This document shows positions 1 through 9,336 of a stretch of 30,740 nt of DNA, piece by piece (within the stretch, counting starts at the first letter, position 1; every line of letters starts with the position of its first letter). The stretch is from positions 1 to 30,740 of the forward strand of contig JACPQH010000052.1 of NCBI GenBank assembly GCA_016190585.1. Reading direction: 5' to 3'. Origin of the DNA: Chloroflexota bacterium. GTDB taxonomy: Bacteria > Chloroflexota > Dehalococcoidia > Dehalococcoidales > RBG-16-60-22. The notes beneath the pieces are model-generated. The model was not told the DNA's origin and did not search any database. It saw only the letters and a list, made by a program, of their open reading frames with translations. The position numbers and the translations under genes were made by a program.

Positions 1-1346
1 CAGTCGCCGCCGCGGGCGCGGTGGTAGGACTCCAGGGAGGGGGTGGCGCTGCCCAGCACCAGGCTCGCGCCGGTCAGCTCGGCCAGCCGGACGGCGGCGT
101 CGCGGGCGTGATAGCGTGGCGAGTTCTCCTGCTGCTTGTAGGTCCACTCGTGCTCCTCGTCGATGATTATCAGGCCCAGGTCGGGCTGTGGCGCGAACAG
201 GGCGCTCCGGGCGCCGACCACGACATCGCACTCCCCGGCCCTTATCCGGCGCCACTCGTCATACTGCTCGCCGAGCGAGAGCCGGCTGTGCAGCACCGCC
301 ACCCGGCCGGGGAAACGCGCGGCGAAACGCGCGATGGTCTGCGGCGTCAGCGATATCTCCGGTACCAGCACGATGCCCTTTTTACCGAGCTTCACCGCCT
401 CGGCCAGCGCCCGCAGGTAGACCTCGGTCTTGCCGCTACCGGTCACGCCGTGAAGCAGGAAGACCTTCGGTTTGGAGACGAGGCCCGGTCTGATGGCGTC
501 CAGGGCGGCTTGCTGGGGAGAGGTAAGCGTCAGCGAGGTTGAAGGCTCGGCAGCACCCAGCGCCTGAGGCTTGCGCCTGACCTCGCGCGTCTCCGTTTTA
601 ATAACGCCCGCGCCGGCCAGGGCTTTGACTGATGCCGGCGGACACCCGGCCGCTTTCATCGCCGCCGCGGCAGGCGCGGCGCGTCCCTCGAAACCGTTGA
701 GAAAATCGATAAGCGCGGCCTGCTTGCCGGCCCGCTTCTGCCTTAGCTCCTGGCTGAGCCGGAGGGCCTCTTCCGGCGGAACGGCCAGGCTGAGGAAGGC
801 CACCTTTTTAGCCTTCACCCGGGAACCCGCCAGCTCGTAGCGCCTTGACGCCAGACCCCGCTTTACCAGGCCGGCCACGGCGAGCTGGGCCTTCCGCTTG
901 CCCAGCAGCTTCTCAATCTCTTTCAGTTCGATGCCGCCGGGCGTCAAGCGGTCGAGGGCTGACCGCTCCTCGGGGCCAAGCAGGGAGGTATCTTCAGGCG
1001 TTTGCTGCGGCTCGACGAAGGTGATGGTCTGGCGCTCGAAACCGGGCGGCAGCATCAGGGCCAGCGCCTCGAAAGGCGAGGACAGGTAGTGGTCGCTTAG
1101 CCACCGGGCAAGCTCGACCCGCGCTTCGGTGAGAAGGGGCCCGCTGCCGATGGCGGCCAGGACATCGCGGGTGTTCTCCACGCCGGGAACGGGCGGCATC
1201 CCGGTAACGATTCCCTGGAGTGTCCGCGCGCCGAAGGGCACCAGGACGCCCCACCCCACCCCCACCCGCAGGTTATCGGGGACGGAGTAGCTGAAGGTCT
1301 GGGAGCGGGCAGCCGGCGAATTTACCGCGACCTCGGCATACCTCAT
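1..1346 (-). CDS. priA: Primosomal protein N' (PriA helicase), C-terminus cut by window edge
   Basis: Translating the minus strand from ATG at 1346 gives about 448 open residues running off the left edge. The start reads MRYAEVAVNSPAARSQTFSY, typical of the PriA 3'-DNA-binding domain. The Walker A region HGVTGSGKTEVY lies near residues 295-306, the DEEH box near 395, and GSATPS (helicase motif III) just before the edge. The zinc-binding cysteines and second helicase lobe would lie outside the window. PriA is a 3'-5' superfamily 2 helicase that reloads the replicative helicase at stalled forks. It is the last visible gene of a tight minus-strand set, 21 bases after rplS. No strong ribosome binding site precedes the ATG, so coupling to rplS is likely. 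The long plus-strand open frames across this stretch are antisense shadows. Confidence 0.93.
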   Translation of the reverse strand, partial: MRYAEVAVNSPAARSQTFSYSVPDNLRVGVGWGVLVPFGARTLQGIVTGMPPVPGVENTRDVLAAIGSGPLLTEARVELARWLSDHYLSSPFEALALMLPPGFERQTITFVEPQQTPEDTSLLGPEERSALDRLTPGGIELKEIEKLLGKRKAQLAVAGLVKRGLASRRYELAGSRVKAKKVAFLSLAVPPEEALRLSQELRQKRAGKQAALIDFLNGFEGRAAPAAAAMKAAGCPPASVKALAGAGVIKTETREVRRKPQALGAAEPSTSLTLTSPQQAALDAIRPGLVSKPKVFLLHGVTGSGKTEVYLRALAEAVKLGKKGIVLVPEISLTPQTIARFAARFPGRVAVLHSRLSLGEQYDEWRRIRAGECDVVVGARSALFAPQPDLGLIIIDEEHEWTYKQQENSPRYHARDAAVRLAELTGASLVLGSATPSLESYHRARGGD

Positions 1347-1367
1347 TCGCGGCTCACGCAGGGCGGT

Positions 1368-1835
1368 TTAGGCTGCCGGCTGCTCTGGAGCTTCCGCGGC
1401 GGCGGGCGGGAGCGAGGCTTCGGGCGCCGGCGGAGCCGCGGTCTCTACCGGCGGGACTTCCCCGGCTGCGGCTGCCTCCAGCGCGGCCTTCTTCCTGTCC
1501 AGTCGCTTTTCCTTGATGCGCGCGGCTTTCCCGCTGAGGCCGCGCAGGTAGTAGAGCCGGGAGCGGCGCACCTTGCCGTGTCTGATGAGCTCGACGCTCT
1601 CGACCATCGGGGACAGGAAAGGGAAGGTCCGTTCCACGCCCACGCCGTAGGCTACGTGCCGGACGGTAAAGCTGGCGCTGGCGCCGCCGCGCCGGATCTT
1701 TATCACCACGCCGTTAAAGGCCTGGAGACGCTCCTTCCCGCTCTCGACTATCCGGGAATGCACCCGGACGGTGTCGCCGGGGGCGAGCTCGGGAATCTTG
1801 GGATTTGGATTGGCTTCAACCAGAGAAAGGTTCAT
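1368..1835 (-). CDS. rplS: 50S ribosomal protein L19 with Ala/Pro-rich C-terminal tail
   Basis: The 155-aa product has a full L19 core in about its first 115 residues ([70 protein letters not shown]). L19 binds 23S rRNA at the 30S-50S interface. The family is usually about 115 aa; the extra ~40 residues are an Ala/Pro/Glu-rich, low-complexity tail with no recognisable domain. The ATG is preceded by AGGAG about 8 bases upstream, and this site overlaps the trmD stop codon. The trmD-rplS pairing is the classical bacterial order. The tail is in frame and has codon use like the core, so I regard it as real. Confidence 0.97.
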   Translation of the reverse strand: MNLSLVEANPNPKIPELAPGDTVRVHSRIVESGKERLQAFNGVVIKIRRGGASASFTVRHVAYGVGVERTFPFLSPMVESVELIRHGKVRRSRLYYLRGLSGKAARIKEKRLDRKKAALEAAAAGEVPPVETAAPPAPEASLPPAAAEAPEQPAA

Positions 1836-1839
1836 ATCT

Positions 1840-2586
1840 TTACTCCTGCCTGTTAATCACCGGTTCCGCGGCCAGCAGCCGCCTGATTATCTTCGTGTCC
1901 TGCTCGTCAAGCACGGCCCGCTCCAGGAGGTCCGGCCGCCGCTCCAGCGTCCGCCGGATGACATCTTCCCGCCGCCACCGGGCGATGCGGGCGTGGTCGC
2001 CGGACAGCAGCACCTCGGGTACCGGCCATTCCCGGTAGACGGGCGGCCGGGTGTACTGGGGGTATTCAAGAAGGCCGCGGGTGTGCGATTCCTCGACGGG
2101 CGAGAACTCCGAACCGAGCACGCCGGGCACCAGCCGGATAACGGCATCCATGACCACCAGTGCCGGCAGCTCGCCGCCGGTCAATACGTAGTCGCCGATG
2201 CTGATCTCGTCGGTGGCCAGGCAGCGGACGCGCTCGTCAACGCCCTCGTAATGGCCGCAGATCAAGACCAGGCGCGCGCAGCTGGAAAGCTCCCGGGCGA
2301 TGTCCTGGGAAAAGAGCCGCCCCTGCGGCGTGAGCAGGATAACGGGCGCCCCTTTTTCCGGTCCCAGGGATTCGACCGCCTCGAAAATCGGCTCGGGTTT
2401 GAGCACCATGCCCGGTCCGCCCCCGTAAGGATAGTCGTCAACGGTATGATGCCGGTCATGGGCAAAATCGCGGAAGTTGACCACATTGACGGCAAGCCGC
2501 CCCTGGTCGATCGCCCTTCTGAAGATGCCGGCGCTGAACGGGGCCTCGAACATATGGGGGAAAAGGGTCAATACATCAATACGCAT
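1840..2586 (-). CDS. trmD: tRNA (guanine-N1)-methyltransferase TrmD
   Basis: This 248-aa SPOUT-family enzyme methylates G37 of tRNAs that read CNN/GNN codons, using S-adenosylmethionine and preventing +1 frameshifts. Visible family sequence includes the N-terminal [18 protein letters not shown], the [12 protein letters not shown] loop near residues 51-62, [12 protein letters not shown], the cofactor-knot segment [18 protein letters not shown], and [14 protein letters not shown]. Length matches the family (about 240-260 aa). It starts 2 bases after the MoaB/Mog stop codon and ends 4 bases before rplS, so it is translated within one operon. The rpsP and rimM genes that usually precede trmD are not here. 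Confidence 0.97.
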   Translation of the reverse strand: MRIDVLTLFPHMFEAPFSAGIFRRAIDQGRLAVNVVNFRDFAHDRHHTVDDYPYGGGPGMVLKPEPIFEAVESLGPEKGAPVILLTPQGRLFSQDIARELSSCARLVLICGHYEGVDERVRCLATDEISIGDYVLTGGELPALVVMDAVIRLVPGVLGSEFSPVEESHTRGLLEYPQYTRPPVYREWPVPEVLLSGDHARIARWRREDVIRRTLERRPDLLERAVLDEQDTKIIRRLLAAEPVINRQE

Positions 2587-2588
2587 GG

Positions 2589-3083
2589 CTAGTCTTTGAT
2601 AACGTGCTCGGTTATCCGCCCGTGAATCGTGTCCACGGCGTGCGGTATCACCGGCAGGATAATCTCAAGGCACTCCCGGACGGCCCGGGGGCTGCCCGGC
2701 AGGTTGACGATAAGGCAGCCATGCCTCACTCCTGCGACCGCCCGGCTGAGGACGCTGGTCGGGGCCTTGTCCAGGGTCTTCAGCCGCATGACTTCCGCCA
2801 GGCCGGGCACCGGCTTCTCGATTACGGCGAGAGTCGCCTCAGGGGTGACATCGCGCGGGGCCAGGCCGGTGCCGCCGGTGGTGATGATGACGTCGGCGCG
2901 GTCGCTGTCAGCCCACTCGATGAGCTTCGCCGAGATGACCGCCTGCTCATCGGGGACAATCTCGTACCCGGTGACGCGGCAGTCCCGGCCGGACAGCATC
3001 TCGCGGATGGTCGGGCCGCTCTTGTCCGCCCGTTCCCCCCGGGCGCCCTTATCGCTGATGGTCAGTATCGCGGCGCTAAACAT
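2589..3083 (-). CDS. MoaB/Mog family molybdenum cofactor biosynthesis protein
   Basis: The 164-aa protein is a single MoCF-binding domain: [20 protein letters not shown] at the N-terminus, [20 protein letters not shown] in the middle, then [16 protein letters not shown] sequence ([16 protein letters not shown]) and [14 protein letters not shown]. In the family this domain binds molybdopterin and adenylates it before molybdate insertion. Whether this copy is Mog-like (catalytic) or MoaB-like cannot be settled by eye. The TTGGTG and PGSP binding segments are intact. It is the first gene of the minus-strand run leading into trmD, an unusual partner for a translation gene. An extended -10 promoter lies just upstream. 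The leader would be very short and no ribosome binding site is seen. Confidence 0.93.
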   Translation of the reverse strand: MFSAAILTISDKGARGERADKSGPTIREMLSGRDCRVTGYEIVPDEQAVISAKLIEWADSDRADVIITTGGTGLAPRDVTPEATLAVIEKPVPGLAEVMRLKTLDKAPTSVLSRAVAGVRHGCLIVNLPGSPRAVRECLEIILPVIPHAVDTIHGRITEHVIKD

Positions 3084-3100
3084 AATCTACAAAACAAGCT

Positions 3101-3109
3101 ATTTTACCA
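3101..3109 (-). promoter_or_regulatory. Extended -10 promoter for the MoaB/Mog-trmD-rplS-priA operon
   Basis: On the minus strand TGGTAAAAT forms an extended -10 element (TGn plus TAAAAT, five of six matches to consensus), ending 17 bases before the ATG at 3083. There is no convincing -35 box. Transcription would start about 10 bases before the gene, giving a nearly leaderless message. Confidence 0.4.
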
Positions 3110-3199
3110 TAACCAGCCTCAGAGAAAAAGTCTGTGGCAACCTGACGAGGGGCAGATTTGGCGCCGGGTGCCGGCGGCCGCCTTCCGTGTAAGGGGGGA

Positions 3200-3228
3200 G
3201 GGGGGCTCCTCTTTGCGAGGAGCCCCCC
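3200..3228 (-). terminator. Strong hairpin after the PQQ-cupredoxin gene
   Basis: A perfect 12-bp stem (3200-3211 with 3217-3228) and a 5-base loop begin 9 bases beyond the TAG stop of the minus-strand quinoprotein gene. The stem is GC-rich. There is no T-run on the minus strand after it, so it may end transcription weakly, or protect the 3' end, rather than being a classical intrinsic terminator. Confidence 0.55.
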
Positions 3229-3236
3229 TGTTGATT

Positions 3237-5369
3237 CTAGCTTACCACGAGCTGCCCCGTCATAATCGTCGGATGGGCGTCACACCGGAAAAAGTAGGCG
3301 CCGGGGGTGGCGGGCGCGGTGAACTGGTAGGTGATAGCCGAAGGACCGGTTATCAGCTGACCGACGAAGATGGGTGTGGCAGCGGTGGCGTTGGTGTAGA
3401 CAGCGAAGTTGTGCGGGATGCCCGGGTCCATATTCATGAAGTTGACGCTTACCTGGGCTCCCGCGGGCAGGTTAATGATGCTGGTATCAAACGCGATGTT
3501 CTGCGCCGTCAGGTTAAGAATGACCTGCGGGGGTGGCGTGGGGGTCGGCGTGGGCGACGGTGACGGCGTCGGTGAGGGACTCGGGCTGGGTGACGGGCTG
3601 GGGGTGGGAGAAGGCGATGGCGAGGCGGCGGGAGTGACGGTGGGGCTGGGCGTGGGAGTTGGTGTGGGTGTGGGTGTGGGCGTAGGTGTAGGGGTAGGAG
3701 TAGGCGTAGGAGTGGGTGTGGCTGGCGCGCCTAACCTGAGTGCCAGCAAGGTGGGGGTGCCGACCACGCTGGTCTGGCCGCCGCCGGCGCCCGCCGCCCA
3801 GATGATGGTGTCACCGGCCACCGCCGGGAAGCTGTTGATGCCCGCGGGAGCCTGGAATGTCCAGACGATTTCGCCGGTCTCCCGGTCCATGGCGTACATC
3901 CTCCCCCGCAGGTCGGCGGTGAATACCAGGTCGTTAACCACGGTCGCCGCGCCCAGCGGCATGTAGTTCAGCTTCTGGATCCATAACGCGCGCCCGGTCG
4001 CTACCTCGATGGCGACCAGCTCCCCCTCGCCCTTGATGGGATCAAACCGGTCGAAATCGAGCGAGGTAGGCGTCCAGTAGGTGGCGTAGTTAATGACCGG
4101 CACGTACACCACCCCGTCGGCGTAAGACATCACCGTCTCCACCCCGCCGATGACGCCCGGAATAACCCGGGTGGTGCCCGGGGGCAACTGCCTGAGCTTG
4201 CTCTCCGGGTTGTGCTCGCCGACATCGGTGGCCCAGAGCAGGGCGCCGGTGTCACGGTTCATGGCGTAGACGGTGCCCATCTTGCCCGCGGTCAGCACGA
4301 TGTCCTGCTCGACATCGTTTACCCTGGCCCTGGTGAGTATCGGGGAAATCTGGAGGTCGTGATCGAAGATATCGAAGGGCAAGACCTGGTTAAACCATTC
4401 CAGTTGGCCGGTAGCGTGGTCCAGCGCGACAAGGCTATCGGTATAGAGCGTGTCGCCGGTGAAGCTGGAGCCGTTAGGGTATTCCTCGGTACCGGGGAAG
4501 GGGGCGGGATTGGCGACAGACCAGAACATCCGTCCGGTCTCGGTATCAACGGCCGGCGGGTACCAGGCGCCGCCGCCGCTGTTGACCTCGGGGTTTCCGA
4601 AGAGGTCCGGCGACCTGACGGTGTCGAACTCCCATCTAATCTCGCCGGTATCCTGGTCGAGGGCGTACAGCACGCCGCGGCCTCCGGGTGCGTAGAAGAC
4701 GTCGCCGGCGCCGGGCACGGTCGAGACGTAGACCAGGCCGTCGTAGGCCACCGGCTGGATATCAGCGCCGGTGGTGGGGATGTCGGAGAGGCGGGTCGCC
4801 CAGAGCTCGTCGCCGTTGTCGATGTCGAGCGCGGCCACGGTGTAAAGGTCTTTCAGCACGAATATCTTGCCCCAGCCTACCGCCGGGCCGTTAGGTCCTA
4901 TGGTGGATTCGGCGTCGTAGTCGTGGCGCCAGATAATCTCCCCGTTTTGCCGGTTCATGGCGAAGACGTTAGACCGCATATCCTGGAAGTAGACGGTTTC
5001 GCCCAGTATCAGCGGATTGCTGCCGGCGGCCCCGCCGTAAAGCCCGGTACCGGGAATCTCGAACTGCCAGGCGATGCCGAGCGTGTTCACGTTAGTCGAG
5101 TTGATGGTCGAATTGGTCGTCGCCCGGGTGTTGGCGTAGTCGCGGTTCGCCAGAGGCCAGTCCCCGGCGTACTGGGTAATTTCCGGCGGTATGACCGCCG
5201 CGGGGCTCACGGTAGGCGCCGGCGATGGCGTTGCGGTCGCCGTGGGCGACGGCGTCGGCGTGGGCGTCTGTCCCGCAATCGGGGTCGCGTTCAAGGTGGC
5301 GAAGGCGGCCAGCAGGATGACCATTACGCCGGCCAGCACCGCCAGAATCCTGTCCCTAAATCGTCGCAT
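3237..5369 (-). CDS. Secreted PQQ-repeat quinoprotein with Thr-Pro linker and C-terminal cupredoxin
   Basis: The 710-aa protein starts with a signal peptide (RR pair, hydrophobic stretch to about residue 30), then a short Thr/Pro/Ser spacer. A beta-propeller of PQQ-enzyme repeats fills about residues 65-545 (for example [53 protein letters not shown]). The stretch with [17 protein letters not shown] and PFDIFDHDL resembles PQQ alcohol dehydrogenases. Residues about 550-611 are almost pure Thr-Pro/Ser-Pro. The last ~95 residues are a plastocyanin-like domain with type 1 copper ligands H653, C696, H699 and M703 in the RCDAHPTIM segment. I infer a periplasmic or surface oxidase that passes electrons to its own copper domain; the substrate is unknown. 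AGGAGG at 5379-5384 sets the start. No adjacent-cysteine pair typical of methanol dehydrogenase is seen, so a non-catalytic propeller is possible. Confidence 0.85.
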   Translation of the reverse strand: MRRFRDRILAVLAGVMVILLAAFATLNATPIAGQTPTPTPSPTATATPSPAPTVSPAAVIPPEITQYAGDWPLANRDYANTRATTNSTINSTNVNTLGIAWQFEIPGTGLYGGAAGSNPLILGETVYFQDMRSNVFAMNRQNGEIIWRHDYDAESTIGPNGPAVGWGKIFVLKDLYTVAALDIDNGDELWATRLSDIPTTGADIQPVAYDGLVYVSTVPGAGDVFYAPGGRGVLYALDQDTGEIRWEFDTVRSPDLFGNPEVNSGGGAWYPPAVDTETGRMFWSVANPAPFPGTEEYPNGSSFTGDTLYTDSLVALDHATGQLEWFNQVLPFDIFDHDLQISPILTRARVNDVEQDIVLTAGKMGTVYAMNRDTGALLWATDVGEHNPESKLRQLPPGTTRVIPGVIGGVETVMSYADGVVYVPVINYATYWTPTSLDFDRFDPIKGEGELVAIEVATGRALWIQKLNYMPLGAATVVNDLVFTADLRGRMYAMDRETGEIVWTFQAPAGINSFPAVAGDTIIWAAGAGGGQTSVVGTPTLLALRLGAPATPTPTPTPTPTPTPTPTPTPTPTPSPTVTPAASPSPSPTPSPSPSPSPSPTPSPSPTPTPTPPPQVILNLTAQNIAFDTSIINLPAGAQVSVNFMNMDPGIPHNFAVYTNATAATPIFVGQLITGPSAITYQFTAPATPGAYFFRCDAHPTIMTGQLVVS
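3536..3720. repeat. Low-complexity repeat coding the Thr-Pro/Ser-Pro linker
   Basis: A run of hexamer-like GGTGTG / GGCGTA / GGCGAC variants encodes about 60 alternating Pro and Thr/Ser residues between the PQQ propeller and the cupredoxin of the minus-strand gene. It is an in-frame minisatellite, likely to vary in length and prone to assembly collapse. Confidence 0.85.
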
Positions 5370-5639
5370 GACTATCTGCCTCCTGTTTCAATTTTTTAGC
5401 TGGTGAGGTGTACACGTCGAAGGGCTGCCTCCTTCCCGCCGGGCTGATCGAGGACGCTGCCGGGCAGAAAAATTATCCTCTACTATCTATTAGGGCAGCG
5501 GCGGAGCGTAAACCTTATGCGTAGCTCTACCTATTCCGGTGTCAGCTTAACCCTGTATGAGGCATGGGGCAGCCGTGGCGAGGCGCGTTCAAGAGGGACT
5601 CTAACGGAAAAGAGGGAAGACCGGCGGGGGTGCGGGATA

Positions 5640-6629
5640 TCAGAGTATGGCGCGAAAGAGCAAGGCGAGCAGGGCGGAGATACCCGCGCAGGCGGGGAAA
5701 GTGAGCACCCAGGCGCTGATTATCTCCCGGCCGACGCCCCAGCGCACGGCGGACAGCCGCCGGCTGGCGCCGACCCCCATGATGGCGGTGTTGATGGTGT
5801 GGGTGGTGGAGAGGGGAATACCGAGAAACGAGGCGAGCTGGATGGCCGTGGCCGCCGCCGTCTCCGCGGCGAAACCGTGTACCGGTTCCAGCTTGGTGAG
5901 CCCGAAGCCCATCGTCCTGATGACGCGCCAGCCGCCGACGGCTGTGCCCAGGCCCATCACCCCGCCGCACAGCAGAATGACCCACAGCGGGACGTAGAAC
6001 TCCGGCAGGACGCCGGCGATGAACAGGGCCAGGGCGAAGACGCCCATGAATTTCTGGCCGTCGTTGCTGCCGTGGCTGAAGGCCATAAAAGCCGAGGAGA
6101 CAATCTGGAGCCGCCCGAAAACAGAGCGCACCATGCCGGGATTCGCGCGCTGCAGGACCCAGTAAAGGGCCACCATCATGAGCAGCGCCAGCACGAACCC
6201 CAGGATGGTGGAAAAGCCGAGGCCGATTATGACCTTTTGCCAGCCTGCCCAGAGCAGGGCCTCGGGGCCGACGGCGACGATGGCCGCCCCCGCCAGGCCG
6301 GATACCAGCCCGTGTGAGATGCTGATAGGCAGTCCCATAAGCGTCGCCACGCCGCCCCAGATGGCGATACCGAGGACGGCGGCGGCGACTACCGGCATCC
6401 CCACGCTTTCGGGCTTGATGATCCCGGTGCCGATGGTGGCCGCCACCGCGGTACCGGTCAGCGCGGCGCCCAGGATGTTCAGGACCGCCGCCATGATGAT
6501 CGCCTGCATCGGGCGCAGTACCCTGGTGGAGATAACAGTGGCGATGGCGTTGGGAGCATCGTTCCAGCCGTTGACAAACTCAGCGACCAGTATGAAGACG
6601 ATAACAAGAAGCAGGGTCCAGGTTACCGT
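5640..6629 (-). CDS. PiT family phosphate permease, apparently lacking a standard start codon
   Basis: This is an inorganic phosphate:cation symporter of the inner membrane. The open frame carries both PiT signatures: FVNGWNDAPNAIATVIS near the N-terminus and AFSHGSNDGQKFMG in the second half, plus STTHTINTAIMG near the end, with about ten hydrophobic segments. The first ATG is at 6509, but that would remove the N-terminal signature, which is encoded upstream in the same frame. Between the in-frame TAA at 6636-6638 and the signature there is no ATG, GTG or TTG. The best-placed codon is ACG at 6627-6629, 9 bases after GGGAG. Starting there gives about 329 aa, the usual family length. A mutated or non-canonical start, or a base error, explains this best. 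A TATAAT box lies upstream. Confidence 0.85.
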   Translation of the reverse strand, partial: TVTWTLLLVIVFILVAEFVNGWNDAPNAIATVISTRVLRPMQAIIMAAVLNILGAALTGTAVAATIGTGIIKPESVGMPVVAAAVLGIAIWGGVATLMGLPISISHGLVSGLAGAAIVAVGPEALLWAGWQKVIIGLGFSTILGFVLALLMMVALYWVLQRANPGMVRSVFGRLQIVSSAFMAFSHGSNDGQKFMGVFALALFIAGVLPEFYVPLWVILLCGGVMGLGTAVGGWRVIRTMGFGLTKLEPVHGFAAETAAATAIQLASFLGIPLSTTHTINTAIMGVGASRRLSAVRWGVGREIISAWVLTFPACAGISALLALLFRAIL

Positions 6630-6684
6630 GTCGTTTTACTCCCGTCCGGCGGAATGGGCTGCTTGTTTTTCAAAGTCTCAGCCC

Positions 6685-6690
6685 ATTATA
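6685..6690 (-). promoter_or_regulatory. Perfect TATAAT -10 box upstream of the PiT gene
   Basis: On the minus strand a consensus TATAAT lies about 56 bases before the presumed ACG start. The -35 region is not recognisable at 16-18 bases spacing, so the promoter is tentative. GGGAG at 6639-6643 would be the ribosome binding site of the resulting message. Confidence 0.35.
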
Positions 6691-6733
6691 AGGCATGAGC
6701 CGGCCAAATAGAAGGGGGGCCGCCGGGCCGCCG

Positions 6734-9304
6734 CTACCCCGCCCGGGATAGCGCTTTCACCGCCACCTTCCGGTAGACCTCGCCGGGGGAACGGCGCTGG
6801 CCGTTGACGGAGAGCAGGTCACTATCAACCGAGATGCCGAAGAGCCGCTCGTTTTCCTCGAGATAGGGCAGTATAAGCCGCCAGTCCGTCCCGGTAAGGG
6901 GGTAAAACTCGCCGCCGTTAAGCTGCTCGCGGACGAGCATCCCGTGCGGATCGCGCACGAAGATAGCCCCGCCCGAAGCGAGCGAGAAGAGGTTGGCGCC
7001 GGGATAAGGCGCCGGTTGCTCGCGGACGCGGCCGGCATCATCGAACTCGATCCCGTTGAGTATCACGAAGCCGCCGCCGTTATCCGGGTCGCCGGCCATG
7101 AAGGACTCGGCCAGAAAATCCAGGCAGGTGCCGTTGATGACCACTCGCGGCCGCCCGACGGCGTTGATCAGGGGACGCCCGGCGGCGTTGCCCATGACGT
7201 AGACCTCGCCGCCCTTCGCCCCGTACATGAAGGCCTGGCCGACATCCCCGTAGATGACCAGGCGTCCTTGCTTCATGATCTGGGCAAGCTGGTCCTGCGC
7301 GCTGTCGTGGACATGGATTTCCATGCCGTCGATGCCTGAGGCCAGGTAGTCCCCGGAGCTGCCGTAGATGTCCATGCGGGCGCCGTCCGTATCCGGGCCG
7401 AACCCGCAGCCGTGAAAGCGCTGCCCTTTCAGGCCGTAGACGATGAAACGCCGCCAGCCCAGCTTGTAGGCCGCCACAGCCAGGCGGGCGTCGCAGTCGT
7501 CGCCTTCCGGCGGGAAGTCCCGAGCGTGAATCACCATCACTCGCTCGCCTTCCCGGGGCGGGCGGAGGCCGTGCCGGTTGTCCCACCCGGTGCGCGCGAA
7601 GCGGCTGGCGCCGCCGGCATCGATGGGGGCTGCCTTGTCCAGGACGGCGTCAAGGCTGCGGCGGATGAGGCACAGCAGCGCGCTGCGTCTCAAGGCGCCG
7701 GGGTTGAAGCGGCGGTCGTTCAGCCGGGTAAGCAGTTCGAGGACGCTCTCGCGGGCGCCGTCGTCCCGGCAGGCCAGGGTTTCCAGCTCGCCGAGCAAGC
7801 GCCGCCACCCCGCGAAGTCCCAGGACGCCGCGAGCGAGGTTATCTCCTCAAAGGCGGCGGCGGGGGCTTCCCTGACTTTATCAAGCAGCGCCGCGTCAGG
7901 GACGACCGGCGTCGAAGTATCGCCTGCGATGCGGTACTCGCCGGGCGGCGTGAGGACCGGCTTGCCGAACTTGTCGCGGCAGGTCAGGGAAACGGGCCCG
8001 CCATTCCTGGCGATGGTGAAATTAAACGCGCCGCCGTCGGTATGGCTGCCGCCGCGGGCGTTCCAGTAGCGGTCGGCTACGGGGCGGAAGCGCGGGTCTT
8101 CCGCGGAAATGGCGCGCAGCGTGGCATCTATCGCCTGTTTCTCCGAGGCGATCAGGCCGATGCTGGCCTCGCCTTCCTGGAGGGCGAACACCTGGGGGCG
8201 CAGCATGGCGGTATCGGTGATGCCCAGCAGGCTGTAGCGGCCCTCGTCGGGCTGGCTCCGGGCGATGATAAAGAACCAGGGGCCGTCCGGCGCGCAGTGC
8301 TTGTGCAGCCGCTGCACCTGCCGGTAGGCGCGCTGCTTGTCCTCCGGCAGGCGGTCGAAATCAAGCTCGGTGGTAGGCGCGAGGCCTTCGATGACATACT
8401 CCAGCGGGTAGCCGTAGACGCGCGTCCACAGGTCGAAGAGCTGCACGGATACCTCGGTGTCGGTAAGGAACTGCGGGATGATGTGGTGCTGGCGCAGGTA
8501 CTCGGTGACGCCGTAGTAGTTGGCGAAATCGCCGTTATGCACCAGGGCTTCGTTCATGCCGATAAAGGGGTGGGCGCCGCCGGGGTGCCAGACCCGGCCC
8601 TTGGTGGGATAGCGCTGGTGGGCGATCCACACCCGGGCGCGGAGGTCTTCCAGGCCGTAGTACTGGACGACGTGTTCGGCATAGCCGACTACCTTGAAGA
8701 TCATCAGGTCGCGGGCGTGGGACAGCACGAAAGCGCGCTTCGTGCCCAGGGAGGCGTAGAAACGCTGGTTGAGCCGAAAGCTGTTCTGGTAAACGAACTC
8801 ATCTTCGCGGGCCCGCGCCGTCAGCTCGGCGAAGCCGTTCGTCCCGGAGAACCTCGCCAGGGCCTCGGTCTTCGCCCGGACGAAGTAGCGCACGATATCA
8901 GACGGCCGGACAGGCAGTCCGAGCTCGCGCCAGTCGGCGGCCGGCGTTACGACCGTCTTGTGCCGGACATCGAAATGGGGCAGCACCGACTCCGCTTCGA
9001 CCTCGGCGGCGGCTTCCGGTTCGAGCAGGGCAACCTGCAGGATGTAGCTGTCGCGCAGGGTGGCCTCGTCCACCCCGAGCTGGGCGGCGTCCAGACAGGC
9101 GCAGGCGACGCCGCCGCCCTTGCCGTTACCCCGGTTGTGCATCTGGACGGAGGGCTCGAAGATGTGCCGGCCGCGCACCGGCACGCTCGAAGCGAAGCCG
9201 ACCACCCCGCAGCCGCCCTCCTCCGCCGGTTTCCCCGGCAGCGCGGGCGGCAGGCCGGAAGTGAGGTTCTTTCTTGATTCTATAATGGCGCTTGCGATGT
9301 CCAT
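6734..9304 (-). CDS. Class II glutamine amidotransferase fused to GXGXG domain (glutamate synthase-type, GltB1/GltB3-like)
   Basis: The 856-aa protein combines the outer parts of a glutamate synthase large subunit without the central FMN domain. Residues about 30-430 are a class II amidotransferase: the likely nucleophile Cys32 in GGCGVVGF, MHNRGNGKGGG, RYPTKGRVWHPGGAHPF, ALVHNGDFANYYG and FLTDTEV. Cys32 follows a ~31-residue leader that family members often remove. After a ~150-residue mixed segment, residues about 600-800 form the GXGXG beta-helix (VIYGDVGQAFMYGAKGG, EVYVMGNAAGRP). The amidotransferase would release ammonia from glutamine. The FMN/Fe-S part is the adjacent upstream gene, 144 bases away. 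GGGAG 7 bases before the ATG supports the start. In archaeal-type systems these parts are separate proteins; here the two outer ones are fused. Confidence 0.85.
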   Translation of the reverse strand: MDIASAIIESRKNLTSGLPPALPGKPAEEGGCGVVGFASSVPVRGRHIFEPSVQMHNRGNGKGGGVACACLDAAQLGVDEATLRDSYILQVALLEPEAAAEVEAESVLPHFDVRHKTVVTPAADWRELGLPVRPSDIVRYFVRAKTEALARFSGTNGFAELTARAREDEFVYQNSFRLNQRFYASLGTKRAFVLSHARDLMIFKVVGYAEHVVQYYGLEDLRARVWIAHQRYPTKGRVWHPGGAHPFIGMNEALVHNGDFANYYGVTEYLRQHHIIPQFLTDTEVSVQLFDLWTRVYGYPLEYVIEGLAPTTELDFDRLPEDKQRAYRQVQRLHKHCAPDGPWFFIIARSQPDEGRYSLLGITDTAMLRPQVFALQEGEASIGLIASEKQAIDATLRAISAEDPRFRPVADRYWNARGGSHTDGGAFNFTIARNGGPVSLTCRDKFGKPVLTPPGEYRIAGDTSTPVVPDAALLDKVREAPAAAFEEITSLAASWDFAGWRRLLGELETLACRDDGARESVLELLTRLNDRRFNPGALRRSALLCLIRRSLDAVLDKAAPIDAGGASRFARTGWDNRHGLRPPREGERVMVIHARDFPPEGDDCDARLAVAAYKLGWRRFIVYGLKGQRFHGCGFGPDTDGARMDIYGSSGDYLASGIDGMEIHVHDSAQDQLAQIMKQGRLVIYGDVGQAFMYGAKGGEVYVMGNAAGRPLINAVGRPRVVINGTCLDFLAESFMAGDPDNGGGFVILNGIEFDDAGRVREQPAPYPGANLFSLASGGAIFVRDPHGMLVREQLNGGEFYPLTGTDWRLILPYLEENERLFGISVDSDLLSVNGQRRSPGEVYRKVAVKALSRAG

Positions 9305-9336
9305 ATGTCTGCTCCCTGACTTTCTTTAGACCCCTT

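Noticed and set aside
3661..3720. Possible CRISPR or tandem array in the GGTGTG-rich stretch
   Set aside because: In-frame coding repeats for a Thr-Pro linker; no spacer-repeat alternation.
7412..9277. 621-codon plus-strand open frame opposite the amidotransferase gene
   Set aside because: Antisense shadow of a GC-rich gene; no domain, biased composition, and the minus strand has clear family motifs.
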